From contig JALEFY010000037.1 of the NCBI GenBank assembly GCA_022760435.1, forward strand, positions 62,001 through 126,000: a stretch of 64,000 bases of DNA, written 5' to 3'. Shown one piece after another: positions 8,467 through 16,637 of this stretch. Positions within the stretch are counted from its first letter, which is position 1. Every line of letters begins with the position of its first letter. Source of the stretch: Neomegalonema sp. GTDB taxonomy: Bacteria; Pseudomonadota; Alphaproteobacteria; Rhodobacterales; Rhodobacteraceae. A program made the position numbers and the translations under genes. The notes beneath the pieces are model-generated. The model saw only the letters and a program-made list of their open reading frames with translations. It ran no database searches and was not told the origin of the DNA.

Positions 8467-10038
8467 TCACGGCACCAATTGCTTGACCTGATCGGCGCGG
8501 GAGCGGATCTCGCGCAACTCGCCTTCATCCTTGTTGCGCAGATTCTTCAGTTGCAACGCCATCCGGCGGTTGTCCTTGAACCGCGCCTCATGGCGGGCGA
8601 GGAAATCCCAGTAGAGAGCGGTGAACGGGCACGCCCGCTCCCCCGCGCCCTGTTTGGGATCGAAGCGGCAGTGGCGGCAATGGTCCGACATGCGCTCGAT
8701 ATAGGCGCCCGAAGCGCAATAGGGCTTGGTGCCGACCAGGCCGCCATCGCCGTGCTGGCTCATGCCTAGGACATTGGGCAGGCTCACCCAATCCACCGCG
8801 TCGAGATACATGGACATGTGCCACTCATGCGCCTTGTAGGGATCGGCGCCATAGAGCAGCAGGAACAGGCCGAACACCATCAGCCGCTCGATGTGATGGG
8901 CATAGCCGGTCGCAACCAGGCCTTGCGCTGCGTCCTTGAGGCAGGCCATCTCGGTCTGCCCGCTCCAGAACAGCGCCGGGACCGCGAGATCGGCCTCGAG
9001 CGCATTGAGCCGCGCATAGCCCGGCATCTGGCTCCAGTAGATCCCGCGCACGAACTCGCGCCAGCCGAGGATCTGGCGGATGAACCCCTCCACCGCGTTG
9101 AGCGGCGCACGGCCCTGCGCATGGGCGGCGAGTACGGCCTCGCAGACCTCGCGCGCATCGAGCAGATGCAGATTCATCACCGCCGAGAGCCGTGAGTGAT
9201 AAAGCGTGCGCTGCCCGCCAGCCATCGCGTCCTGATAATCGCCAAAGCAGGGCAGGCGGTGGGAGAGGAAATCCTCAAGCGCCGCGAGGGCCTGATCGCG
9301 GGTCACCGGCTCGTCGAACCCGTCCAGGCTGCCGGGGGCGTCCGGGAAATGCTCTTCGACCATGGCGATGACCGCGCGGGTGACCGCATCGGGCGCAAAG
9401 CTCTGGCGCGGCGGGATCAGCCCGGGGCCCTGACGGCCAAAGCTCTTGCGGTTGTCCTTGTCGAAGTTCCATGCTCCGCCGAGCGGCACGCCGCCCTCCA
9501 TCAGCCAGCCGCTGCGCTGACGCTGCTGGCGATAGAAATCCTCCATCACCACGCGCTTGCGCCCATCGAGGAAGCGCTCGAAATCGCTCGGCGTGGTGAG
9601 GAAATGCCGATCCGGCAGCACCTCGAGGCTCTGGCCCATCTGCCCGGCCCGGGTCTTCAGGCCATGAAGCACGCGCCAGTCGCCGGGCTGAACGATCGAG
9701 ATCTGTTCGGGCGACAGATCCTCGAGCGCGCGGCCGAGGCTTTCGGCAAGGCTTTGCGGCGGGTCCTGCCCATCAAGCGCGTGATAGCGCAGCGGGCGGC
9801 CTTGCGCGCGCTGCGCTTGAGCAAAATGGCGCATCGCGGCGAAGAACAGCACCAGGCGCTTGCGGTGCTGCGGCGGGGAGCTCGCTTCCTGCGCGGCCTC
9901 GCACATCAACAGCACGTCGCGCGCGGGGTCGAAATCCTCCAGAAGCGCCGAGCGGGCGTCGAGCTGATCGCCGCAGATGAGGCATAGCCGCCGCACGCCG
10001 GTCGGGATCGCTGGCCCGTCTTTCTCATTGAAACTCAT
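8467..10038 (-). CDS. Iron-sulfur cryptochrome/photolyase (PhrB/CryB-type, probable 6-4 photolyase)
   Basis: This is a light-driven DNA repair flavoprotein of the FeS-BCP group. The N-terminal Rossmann part ([16 protein letters not shown]) holds the antenna chromophore and the C-terminal helical part binds FAD. The four 4Fe-4S cysteines of the group are visible near the C-terminus: YCASGAY, HCRHC and [33 protein letters not shown] and [10 protein letters not shown] are typical FAD-domain segments. Length is 523 aa. AGGAG 6 nt before ATG 10038 sets the start, and this ATG overlaps the TGA of the small DUF2256 gene (ATGA). Bacterial members repair 6-4 photoproducts; that substrate is inferred from the family. 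Confidence 0.92.
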   Translation of the reverse strand: MSFNEKDGPAIPTGVRRLCLICGDQLDARSALLEDFDPARDVLLMCEAAQEASSPPQHRKRLVLFFAAMRHFAQAQRAQGRPLRYHALDGQDPPQSLAESLGRALEDLSPEQISIVQPGDWRVLHGLKTRAGQMGQSLEVLPDRHFLTTPSDFERFLDGRKRVVMEDFYRQQRQRSGWLMEGGVPLGGAWNFDKDNRKSFGRQGPGLIPPRQSFAPDAVTRAVIAMVEEHFPDAPGSLDGFDEPVTRDQALAALEDFLSHRLPCFGDYQDAMAGGQRTLYHSRLSAVMNLHLLDAREVCEAVLAAHAQGRAPLNAVEGFIRQILGWREFVRGIYWSQMPGYARLNALEADLAVPALFWSGQTEMACLKDAAQGLVATGYAHHIERLMVFGLFLLLYGADPYKAHEWHMSMYLDAVDWVSLPNVLGMSQHGDGGLVGTKPYCASGAYIERMSDHCRHCRFDPKQGAGERACPFTALYWDFLARHEARFKDNRRMALQLKNLRNKDEGELREIRSRADQVKQLVP

Positions 10039-10202
10039 GCGCGCTCCTGAGGATCGGCGCTCTTGCCTTGCCGTCGGCAGCGCTCGGAGCAATAGCGCAC
10101 CGCTTCCCAGTCGCGCGCCCATTTGCGCCGCCAGGTGAACGGGCGGGCGCAGGCGGCACAGGTCTTGTGCGGCAGATCGGATTTTTTGCGCATCTTGCTC
10201 AT
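10035..10202 (-). CDS. DUF2256 zinc-ribbon-like small protein, photolyase partner
   Basis: A 55-aa gene read leftward from ATG 10202 to TGA at 10035, overlapping the photolyase start by 4 nt. The product is basic, with [20 protein letters not shown] followed by YCSERCRR: two CxxC/CxxxC pairs that could bind zinc. This matches DUF2256, a family that often sits beside Fe-S photolyases. The molecular function is unknown; coupling suggests a role in making or using the photolyase. Confidence 0.85.
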   Translation of the reverse strand: MSKMRKKSDLPHKTCAACARPFTWRRKWARDWEAVRYCSERCRRQGKSADPQERA

Positions 10203-10301
10203 CGGCGAGGAACTAGGGCGCCGCGCTGAAAAGGCGAGCCTCGCCCGCTCGGGGCATCGAGCCCCTCGCCGCCGACGCGTTGCGGGCGCTGTCCCCGGCG
10301 G

Positions 10302-11216
10302 CTATCCTCGACGCGAAAAAGCGCGGTTGACCAGCGCCACCCCGAGCGAGGCGGCACCGATCGCCAGCCATTCGTGCATCGCCAGTGTCTCGCCCAGAAA
10401 CGCCCAGCCCATCAGCGCCGCCAGCACCGGCACCAACGCGGTGAAGCTCGCCGCCCGCGCCGCCCCCAGCAGCGCGATCGCGTAGGCATAGCCGATCACC
10501 GACAAGGTGCCCGACAGCACCCCTTGGGTGAGCACTTGCCAGCCGAGCTGCGCCGGGCTCAGCTCAAGCAGCTTCGAGCCGGTCACCGCCGCAACCAAGG
10601 CGCAGATCAGCGCCGACCAGACCGCCACCACTCCCGCCGCCTGCACCGATGTGAGGCCACTGAACCGGAAGCTCACCGCGAAGGCGCCCCAGGCGATCCC
10701 CGCCGCCAGCAGCCAGGGCACGCCCTCAAGCCGCGCGCTCTGCCCGCCAATGACACTCGGCATGATCAGCAGCAGAGCCGCGCTCAGGATCAGGGCCAGC
10801 CCGAGCAGCCTTGCGCCCCGGTAGCGCTCGCCAAAGGCAAGACCCAGCACCAGCGCCACCCAGAGCGGCATCAGCCCCGGCACCAGCGCCGCCATCAGCC
10901 CGACCGGGGTGCTCTTGAGCCCTTGCGCCGCGAAGAGGACGAAGGGCGCGCCCCAGCCGAGCATCGCCAGCAGCACCGGCCAGGAGGTCTGCGCCGGTTT
11001 CAGCCCCACCCGCAGCCAATAGGGCGCGAGCAGCAGCGCCGGCACCCCGAAGCGCAGCACGCCGAGATCGGCTCCGGTCAGCGCGGCGCCATAATCGGCG
11101 GCGACCCCGGTGCGAGTCCACAGGATCCAGGCGGCCCAGATGCTCACGGTGCCAAGGATCACCGGATAGCCGAGCCATTGCCGCCCCTCGTCGGGGCGAT
11201 TGGCGGTGTCTCGCAT
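10302..11216 (-). CDS. EamA/DMT-family transporter
   Basis: The product is a 304-aa inner-membrane exporter-type carrier with about ten hydrophobic helices in two internally related EamA halves (roughly residues 10-140 and 155-300). Substrates in this superfamily include amino acids, purines and other metabolites and cannot be deduced. The start is ATG 11216, with AGAGG about 7 nt upstream; the frame is open further upstream, but that part is low-complexity and not membrane-like. It is divergent from purL across a C-rich intergenic tract. Confidence 0.85.
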   Translation of the reverse strand: MRDTANRPDEGRQWLGYPVILGTVSIWAAWILWTRTGVAADYGAALTGADLGVLRFGVPALLLAPYWLRVGLKPAQTSWPVLLAMLGWGAPFVLFAAQGLKSTPVGLMAALVPGLMPLWVALVLGLAFGERYRGARLLGLALILSAALLLIMPSVIGGQSARLEGVPWLLAAGIAWGAFAVSFRFSGLTSVQAAGVVAVWSALICALVAAVTGSKLLELSPAQLGWQVLTQGVLSGTLSVIGYAYAIALLGAARAASFTALVPVLAALMGWAFLGETLAMHEWLAIGAASLGVALVNRAFSRRG

Positions 11217-11344
11217 CTCGAGCCTCTTGTTACGGTGAAAGGAAGGATAGGCAGTCGCTCGCAGCCAAGCACAGCCCCGAGCGGCAATCCAGAGCGAAAC
11301 CGCAGGAGAGCGGCTGCATCGCTGCAAGGCCGCCGTCTGGCACA

Positions 11345-11405
11345 CCCGGCATCGCTCCCCCCCCCGCCTCCCTGCCCGCTTCCCTCCCCTGCCCCCTTCC
11401 TTGCA
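11345..11405. repeat. C-rich/G-rich intergenic tract with quadruplex potential on the minus strand
   Basis: The plus strand is almost purely pyrimidine here (a run of nine C, then repeated CCCTGCCC and CCCTTCC blocks). The minus strand therefore carries at least five runs of three or more G within 50 nt, upstream of the EamA transporter gene. Similar shorter tracts occur at 13801-13855 and 29054-29090. Confidence 0.55.
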
Positions 11406-11576
11406 CGCCCCGCGCGATGCTGCACAGTTGCCCTGCGCCCCAAATCCGGGTAGCGATGCCGCCATTCCCGGACCCGAGCGCCGCTCGCCTTCATGCCCGC
11501 CTGGGCCAGCGCGCCCGGCGTCGCCGCGTCCGCCCCCTTCTTGATGCGCCCCAAGCGGCGCTTACCGGAGCCCTTG

Positions 11577-13790
11577 ATGAGCCAGACCGCCCCGCTGCCC
11601 GCCGAACCGCAAGTCAACCAGGCGCTCGCCGCCGATCACGGGCTCAAGCCGGACGAGTATCAGCGCATCCTCGATCTGCTCGGCCGCACGCCGAGCTACA
11701 CCGAGCTCGGGATCTTCTCGGCGATGTGGAACGAGCATTGCTCCTACAAATCCTCGAAGAAATGGCTGCGCACGCTGCCGACCAGCGGGCCGCAAGTGAT
11801 CCAGGGCCCCGGCGAGAATGCCGGCGTCGTCGATATCGGCGATGGTCAGGCGGTGGTGTTCAAGATGGAGAGCCATAACCACCCCTCCTATATCGAGCCC
11901 TATCAGGGAGCCGCGACCGGGGTCGGCGGCATCCTGCGCGATGTCTTCACCATGGGCGCGCGGCCGATCGCAGCGATGAATGCGCTGTCTTTTGGCGATC
12001 CCGAGCACCCCAAGACCCGGCATCTGGTCAAGGGCGTGGTGCATGGCATCGGCGGCTATGGCAACGCGTTCGGGGTGCCGACCGTGGCGGGCGAGACCCG
12101 CTTTCACGCCGCCTATAACGGCAACTGCCTGGTGAATGCCTTCGCCGCCGGGCTCGCCGATGTCGACAAGATCTTCTACGCCAAGGCCAGCGGCGTCGGG
12201 CGTCCGGTGGTGTATCTGGGCGCCAAGACCGGGCGCGACGGGGTCGGCGGGGCAACCATGGCCTCGGCCGAGTTCGATGACAGCATCGAGGAAAAGCGCC
12301 CCACCGTGCAGGTCGGCGATCCGTTCACCGAGAAAAAGCTCATGGAAGCCTGCATGGAGCTGATGACCACCGGCGCGGTGATCGCCATTCAGGACATGGG
12401 CGCGGCGGGGCTCACCTGCTCGGCGGTGGAGATGGGCGACAAGGGCGATCTGGGCGTGCGGCTCGATCTCGAGCGCGTGCCCTGCCGCGAAGAGAATATG
12501 AGCGCCTATGAGATGATGCTCTCCGAAAGTCAGGAGCGCATGCTGATGGTGCTCGACCCCGAGCGCGAGGCGGCGGCGCGGGCGGTGTTCGAGAAATGGG
12601 ATCTCGACTTCGCCATTGTCGGCGAGACGATTGCCGAGGACCGCTTCCTGGTCCAGCTCGATGGTGTGACCAAGGCCGATCTCCCGTTGAAAGCGCTCTC
12701 CGGCACCGCGCCCGAATATGACCGCCCCTGGGAGCCGACCGCTCCGGCGGCGCCGCTGGAGCTGCCTCAGGCGCTTCCTGCCCCGGCCGAAATGCTGCTC
12801 ACCCTGATCGGCTCGGCCAATGGGGCCAGCCGCGCCTGGATCTGGGAGCAATATGACACCATGGTGCTCGCCGATACCGTGCAGCGGCCGGGCGGCGATG
12901 CGGGGGTGGTGCGGGTGCATGGCTCGCGCAAGGGCCTCGCCTTCACCTCCGACGTGACGCCGCGCTATTGCAAGGCCAACCCGCACGAGGGCGGCAAGCA
13001 GGCGGTGGCCGAGACCTATCGCAACCTGTGCGCGGTCGGGGCCACGCCGCTCGCGATCACCGACAATCTCAATTTCGGCAATCCTGAAAAGCCCGCGATC
13101 ATGGGCCAGTTCGTCGGCTGTATCGAAGGCATCGGCGAGGCGTGCCGGGCGCTCGATTACCCGGTCGTCTCGGGCAATGTCTCGCTTTATAACGAGACCG
13201 ACGGTCAGGCGATCCTGCCGACCCCGACCATCGGCGGCGTCGGGCTGCTGGCCGATTACACCAAGGCGCTGAGCCTGCCGTTCAAGGCCGCGGGCGAGGC
13301 GATCTTGCTCATCGGTTCGGGTGAAGGCCATCTGGGCCAGTCAGCGGCGCTGGCGGCGCTCGGGATCGAGGCCGGGGATGCGCCGCATGTGGATCTGGAG
13401 GCCGAGAAGACCCGCGGGGCCTTCATTCGTGATCTGGCCGACAAGGGCTGGCTCACCGCCTGCCATGACCTCGCCGATGGCGGCCTTGCGATGGCGGCGG
13501 CGGAGATGGCCCTGGCGAGCGGCGGGATCGGCTGCGTGCTCGATGACGCCCCGGCCGGGCTCGCGCCCTTCGCCTGGTTCTTTGGCGAGGATCAGGGCCG
13601 CTATCTCGTCACCGCCGATGCGGCCCATGCCGCAGCGGTGCTCGAGCTTGCCGATGCCGCAGGCGTGCCGGCGCAAAAGATCGGCGAGACCGGCGGCGAG
13701 ATGGTGACGCTCGGCGGCTCGGGGGCTTTGCTCACCGAGCTCAAGGCGGCGCATGAGGGCTGGTTCGCGGGCTGGGTTGGGCAAGTCTGA
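11577..13790 (+). CDS. purL: Phosphoribosylformylglycinamidine synthase subunit PurL (small-type)
   Basis: PurL makes FGAM from FGAR, ATP and ammonia in purine synthesis, working with separate PurS and PurQ subunits. At 737 aa this is the small bacterial form. Diagnostic segments are [16 protein letters not shown] near residue 50, [36 protein letters not shown], and in the second half [11 protein letters not shown] and [10 protein letters not shown]. The sequence contains the tandem AIR-synthase-like ATP domains of the family. CGGAG about 8 nt upstream fixes ATG 11577. purS and purQ are not in the window, so the pathway genes are scattered. Confidence 0.97.
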   Translation: MSQTAPLPAEPQVNQALAADHGLKPDEYQRILDLLGRTPSYTELGIFSAMWNEHCSYKSSKKWLRTLPTSGPQVIQGPGENAGVVDIGDGQAVVFKMESHNHPSYIEPYQGAATGVGGILRDVFTMGARPIAAMNALSFGDPEHPKTRHLVKGVVHGIGGYGNAFGVPTVAGETRFHAAYNGNCLVNAFAAGLADVDKIFYAKASGVGRPVVYLGAKTGRDGVGGATMASAEFDDSIEEKRPTVQVGDPFTEKKLMEACMELMTTGAVIAIQDMGAAGLTCSAVEMGDKGDLGVRLDLERVPCREENMSAYEMMLSESQERMLMVLDPEREAAARAVFEKWDLDFAIVGETIAEDRFLVQLDGVTKADLPLKALSGTAPEYDRPWEPTAPAAPLELPQALPAPAEMLLTLIGSANGASRAWIWEQYDTMVLADTVQRPGGDAGVVRVHGSRKGLAFTSDVTPRYCKANPHEGGKQAVAETYRNLCAVGATPLAITDNLNFGNPEKPAIMGQFVGCIEGIGEACRALDYPVVSGNVSLYNETDGQAILPTPTIGGVGLLADYTKALSLPFKAAGEAILLIGSGEGHLGQSAALAALGIEAGDAPHVDLEAEKTRGAFIRDLADKGWLTACHDLADGGLAMAAAEMALASGGIGCVLDDAPAGLAPFAWFFGEDQGRYLVTADAAHAAAVLELADAAGVPAQKIGETGGEMVTLGGSGALLTELKAAHEGWFAGWVGQV

Positions 13791-13860
13791 GCAAAAGCGC
13801 TCTCGCCTGCCTGCCCTCTGCCCTTGCCCCTGCCAGCCCTCAACCCGCTTCCCGAACGCG

Positions 13861-14553
13861 CTACGCGACCTGATTGTGCTTGCGCGCGATCAGGTCCTTG
13901 GCGGTCTCCACCGCCACGGCGGCGTCCTTGCAATAAGCGTCAGCGCCAATCGCCTTGCCGAATTCCTCATTGAGCGGTGCCCCGCCGACCAGCACGATAT
14001 ATTTCTCGCGCAGCCCTTTTTCGGTGAGTTCATCGATCACCGTTTTCATATAGGGCATGGTCGTGGTCAAAAGCGCCGACATGCCGAGGATATCGGCACC
14101 TTCACGCTCAAGCGCACCGATATAGTCCTCTGCCGGATTGTTGATCCCCAGATCGACAATCTCGAAGCCCGCACCTTCCATCATCATCGCGACAAGGTTC
14201 TTGCCGATATCATGGATATCGCCCTTGACGGTGCCGATCACCATCTTGCCGAGCTTCGGCGCGCCGGTCTCGATCAGCAGCGGCTTGAGGATCCCCATGC
14301 CGCCCTTCATCGCATTGGCCGCTTGCAAGACTTCGGGCACGAACAGGATGCCATCGCGGAAATCGTCGCCCACGATCTTCATCCCCGCGACGAGGCTTTC
14401 GGTCAGGATCCGGTAAGGCTCCCAGCCGCGCTCAAGCAGGATATTGACGCCCTCCATGACGTAATCGCGCTGGCCATCGTAGAGATCATCAAACATCTGC
14501 TCGACCAGTTCGTCATCGGGCAGCGCCTTCAGATCAATTTCTTCATCAGCCAT
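13861..14553 (-). CDS. Cobalamin-binding corrinoid protein (MetH/MtbC-type methyl carrier)
   Basis: This protein carries a methyl group on cobalamin between methyltransferases. Residues 1-85 form the helical cap domain (EQMFDDLYDGQRDYV...ERGWEPYRILTESLVAGM) and residues 90-225 the Rossmann cobalamin domain, with the lower-ligand motif DIHDIGKN (DxHxxG) and the later MSALLTTTM and GGAPLNEEF segments. Length (230 aa) is normal for free-standing corrinoid proteins. Two ATGs lie 6 nt apart; AGGAG spacing favours 14553 over 14559. The homocysteine methyltransferase at 15480 and the activator at 60092 are likely partners, forming a split methionine synthase. The methyl donor protein is not in the window. 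Confidence 0.93.
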   Translation of the reverse strand: MADEEIDLKALPDDELVEQMFDDLYDGQRDYVMEGVNILLERGWEPYRILTESLVAGMKIVGDDFRDGILFVPEVLQAANAMKGGMGILKPLLIETGAPKLGKMVIGTVKGDIHDIGKNLVAMMMEGAGFEIVDLGINNPAEDYIGALEREGADILGMSALLTTTMPYMKTVIDELTEKGLREKYIVLVGGAPLNEEFGKAIGADAYCKDAAVAVETAKDLIARKHNQVA

Positions 14554-14856
14554 ATGCATCTCTCCTGAGCCAATAGAGGCCGCTCATACTCTCGTTTCGC
14601 GCGAAATCGGGACGATTGTGTCGCCTGCGCCCCAAGTTTTCGGCTTGAAATCCCGCGATGGCCCGAAAGCGGCCTTCGTGCTGGGACCAGCCTTCTAAAT
14701 CGGATATGCGCATGACGCCAGTTCGTTCCGGTCGTAAGTGGCAACTTATTCACGCACAGGCCGCATGTCGTTAATGACCGCCTCAAAAGGCCCCCCGAAA
14801 GGCGCCACGAGAGTTATCCAATGAGCCGACCGACAGCCGAGCCCCGGGAGATCCCT

Positions 14857-15462
14857 ATGGCGAAACTTCGCGTGACCTTACGCATTCTGTGGCGGATGAT
14901 CAGCCCCGTCCTCATGCTGGTGGCCGCCATGTGGCTGGTGCATGTGATCAATATCGCCCTGGGCGGCGGCTTGACCCGCATGCTGGGGCTGGTGCCGCGC
15001 GAGATCACCGGGCTGGACGGGATCGTCGCCATGCCGTTCCTGCATGGCAATTGGGAGCATCTGCTTGCCAACACGGTGCCGCTCGTGATCCTGGGGGTCT
15101 TGATCGCCTTGCTGGCGCCGGAGCAGTTCTATGCTGCGCTTCTTGGCGGGATCGTCTTGACCGGGTCGCTGGCCTGGCTCTTCGCCCGACCGCACAATCA
15201 CATTGGCGCCAGCGGATTGGTGTTCGCCTGGTTCGGCTTTCTGGTGAGTTGGGGCCTTCTGGTGCGAAGCTGGCGTGCGGTGCTCGGTGCCGGGGTCGCG
15301 CTGTTCCTCTATGGCGTGCCGACCTTGTTCGGGATCGTCGCCACTTCCGAGCGGGTCTCCTGGGATGGCCATCTGGCTGGGCTCGCCGCAGGCAGCCTGA
15401 CCGCCTGGTATTGCTATCGTGGTGAGCGGCGCCTGCGCGCGCGCCGCAAACCCTGGCAGTGA
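14857..15462 (+). CDS. Rhomboid-family intramembrane serine protease
   Basis: A 201-aa polytopic protein with about six membrane helices. The rhomboid signatures are present: HGNWEHLLANT in the second helix region, the nucleophile motif GASG within HNHIGASGLVFAWFGF, and the catalytic His in WDGHLAGLAAG of the last helix. It should cleave membrane-anchored substrates; none can be named. An earlier ATG at 14821 is in frame, but GGGAGA 5 nt before ATG 14857 favours the shorter form. It lies between the corrinoid protein and homocysteine methyltransferase genes but on the opposite strand, so it is not part of their transcript. Confidence 0.88.
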   Translation: MAKLRVTLRILWRMISPVLMLVAAMWLVHVINIALGGGLTRMLGLVPREITGLDGIVAMPFLHGNWEHLLANTVPLVILGVLIALLAPEQFYAALLGGIVLTGSLAWLFARPHNHIGASGLVFAWFGFLVSWGLLVRSWRAVLGAGVALFLYGVPTLFGIVATSERVSWDGHLAGLAAGSLTAWYCYRGERRLRARRKPWQ

Positions 15463-15479
15463 GGACGGCTTGAGGGCGA

Positions 15480-16511
15480 TCAGCCCTCTGCCGCAGCCCG
15501 GCGACGGCCCCGCCGACGGCCATGATCGCCCGACGGCGCCCCTTTTGAGCCGTCATCCTCGGAACTGAACCCACCGGTCGCCGCCGCGATCTCCTCAAGG
15601 CTCGGGCGCCCCTCGGGCCGTTCGCCCTCAAGTGCAGCCTTCATCGCCACGAGATGCTCTGCCTGCGTGCCACAACAGCCGCCGATGATCCGCGCGCCTG
15701 CCCGGCGAGCCAGAACCGCATATTCGGCCATCAGTTCCGGCGTGCCATCATAATGGATATGGCCATCGACATATTTCGGGATCCCGGCATTGCCCTTGGC
15801 GATAATCACCGCTTGCGGGTCCGCGGCGCTCAGGCCCAGCGTTGTGCGCAGCAGATCGGATGCCCCGACCCCGCAATTGGCGCCCAGAGCAATCGGCTTT
15901 TTCGGCAGATCTTGCGCAAGACGCGCATAATCGGGCGGCGTCAGACCCATCATCGTGCGCCCGGCGGTGTCGAAGCTCAAAGTGCCGCACCAGGGCGCAT
16001 CAAGCTGCCGCGCGGCCTCGGCAATCGCAGCAATCTCTTCGCGGCTGGAGATCGTCTCACCCCAGAGCACATCCGCCCCGCCCTCGAGCAGCGCACGCCC
16101 CTGCTCGACAAAAGCGGCGACCGCATCGTCGAATTTCAGCGCGCCCACCGGCTCGAGCAGTTCGCCCGTCGGCCCCAGAGACCCGGCGACAACCACCTTG
16201 CGCCCCGTCGCATCGGCAGCCTTGCGCGCGATTTGAGCAGCGGCCTTGTTGAGCTCGCCCACCCGGTCCTGCGCATCATGCAACTTGAGCCGATACCGCG
16301 TGCCGCCGAAACTGTTGGTCAGGATGATATCCGAGCCCGCATTCAGAAACAGGTTATGGAGCGCCGTGATCTTCTCCGGCGCCGAGATATTCCACAGCTC
16401 CGGCGCATCCCCCGATTGCAGGCCCATATTGAACAGATTGGTCCCGGTCGCGCCATCGGCCAGCAGCCAATCGCGATCGCCCAGCATTTCGGTCAAGCGG
16501 TCGGTCATCAT
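15480..16511 (-). CDS. Homocysteine S-methyltransferase (BHMT/MetH N-terminal type)
   Basis: A zinc-dependent enzyme that methylates homocysteine. It matches the homocysteine-binding domain: LADGATGTNLF at the N-terminus, ILTNSFGGTRYRL, and the three zinc cysteines in GANCGVG (about residue 221) and GGCCGT (about 292). Length is 343 aa; the last 40 residues are a disordered, Arg-rich tail. Annotators often call such proteins betaine-homocysteine methyltransferase, but together with the nearby cobalamin protein it more likely uses methylcobalamin as in methionine synthase; that is inference. ATG 16511 follows AGGT; GTG 16514 and ATG 16508 are alternatives. A TTGACA at 16552-16557 (minus strand) could be a -35 element, but no clear -10 follows. 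Confidence 0.92.
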   Translation of the reverse strand: MMTDRLTEMLGDRDWLLADGATGTNLFNMGLQSGDAPELWNISAPEKITALHNLFLNAGSDIILTNSFGGTRYRLKLHDAQDRVGELNKAAAQIARKAADATGRKVVVAGSLGPTGELLEPVGALKFDDAVAAFVEQGRALLEGGADVLWGETISSREEIAAIAEAARQLDAPWCGTLSFDTAGRTMMGLTPPDYARLAQDLPKKPIALGANCGVGASDLLRTTLGLSAADPQAVIIAKGNAGIPKYVDGHIHYDGTPELMAEYAVLARRAGARIIGGCCGTQAEHLVAMKAALEGERPEGRPSLEEIAAATGGFSSEDDGSKGAPSGDHGRRRGRRRAAAEG

Positions 16512-16579
16512 CACACCTATTTGATTTTCGACCTGCTTAACGGTTCAAATCTGTCAAGAGAAGAAAGAAGCAGGGGGCG

Positions 16580-16632
16580 GGCAGAAAATAAGAACACCGA
16601 AGCCCGGTTACAGGCTCCGGTGTCGTATTTTT
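16580..16632 (-). terminator. Rho-independent terminator after the SIR2-TPR gene (bidirectional-looking)
   Basis: ACACCG at 16594-16599 pairs with CGGTGT at 16618-16623 and AGCC at 16601-16604 pairs with GGCT at 16613-16616, with one mismatch and an 8-nt loop. On the minus strand the stem is followed by TCTTATTTT, so it ends the SIR2-TPR transcript before the methyltransferase gene. The plus strand also has a T-run (TATTTTT). Confidence 0.75.
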
Positions 16633-16637
16633 CCAAC

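Noticed and set aside
11562-13331. 589-codon minus-strand open frame opposite purL
   Set aside because: Composition (His, Arg, Gly rich) and full overlap with purL mark it as an antisense shadow.
14554-14856. SAM or SAH riboswitch before the corrinoid protein gene
   Set aside because: Short inverted pieces exist, but no arrangement matching SAM-II, SAM/SAH or SAH aptamers could be built by eye.
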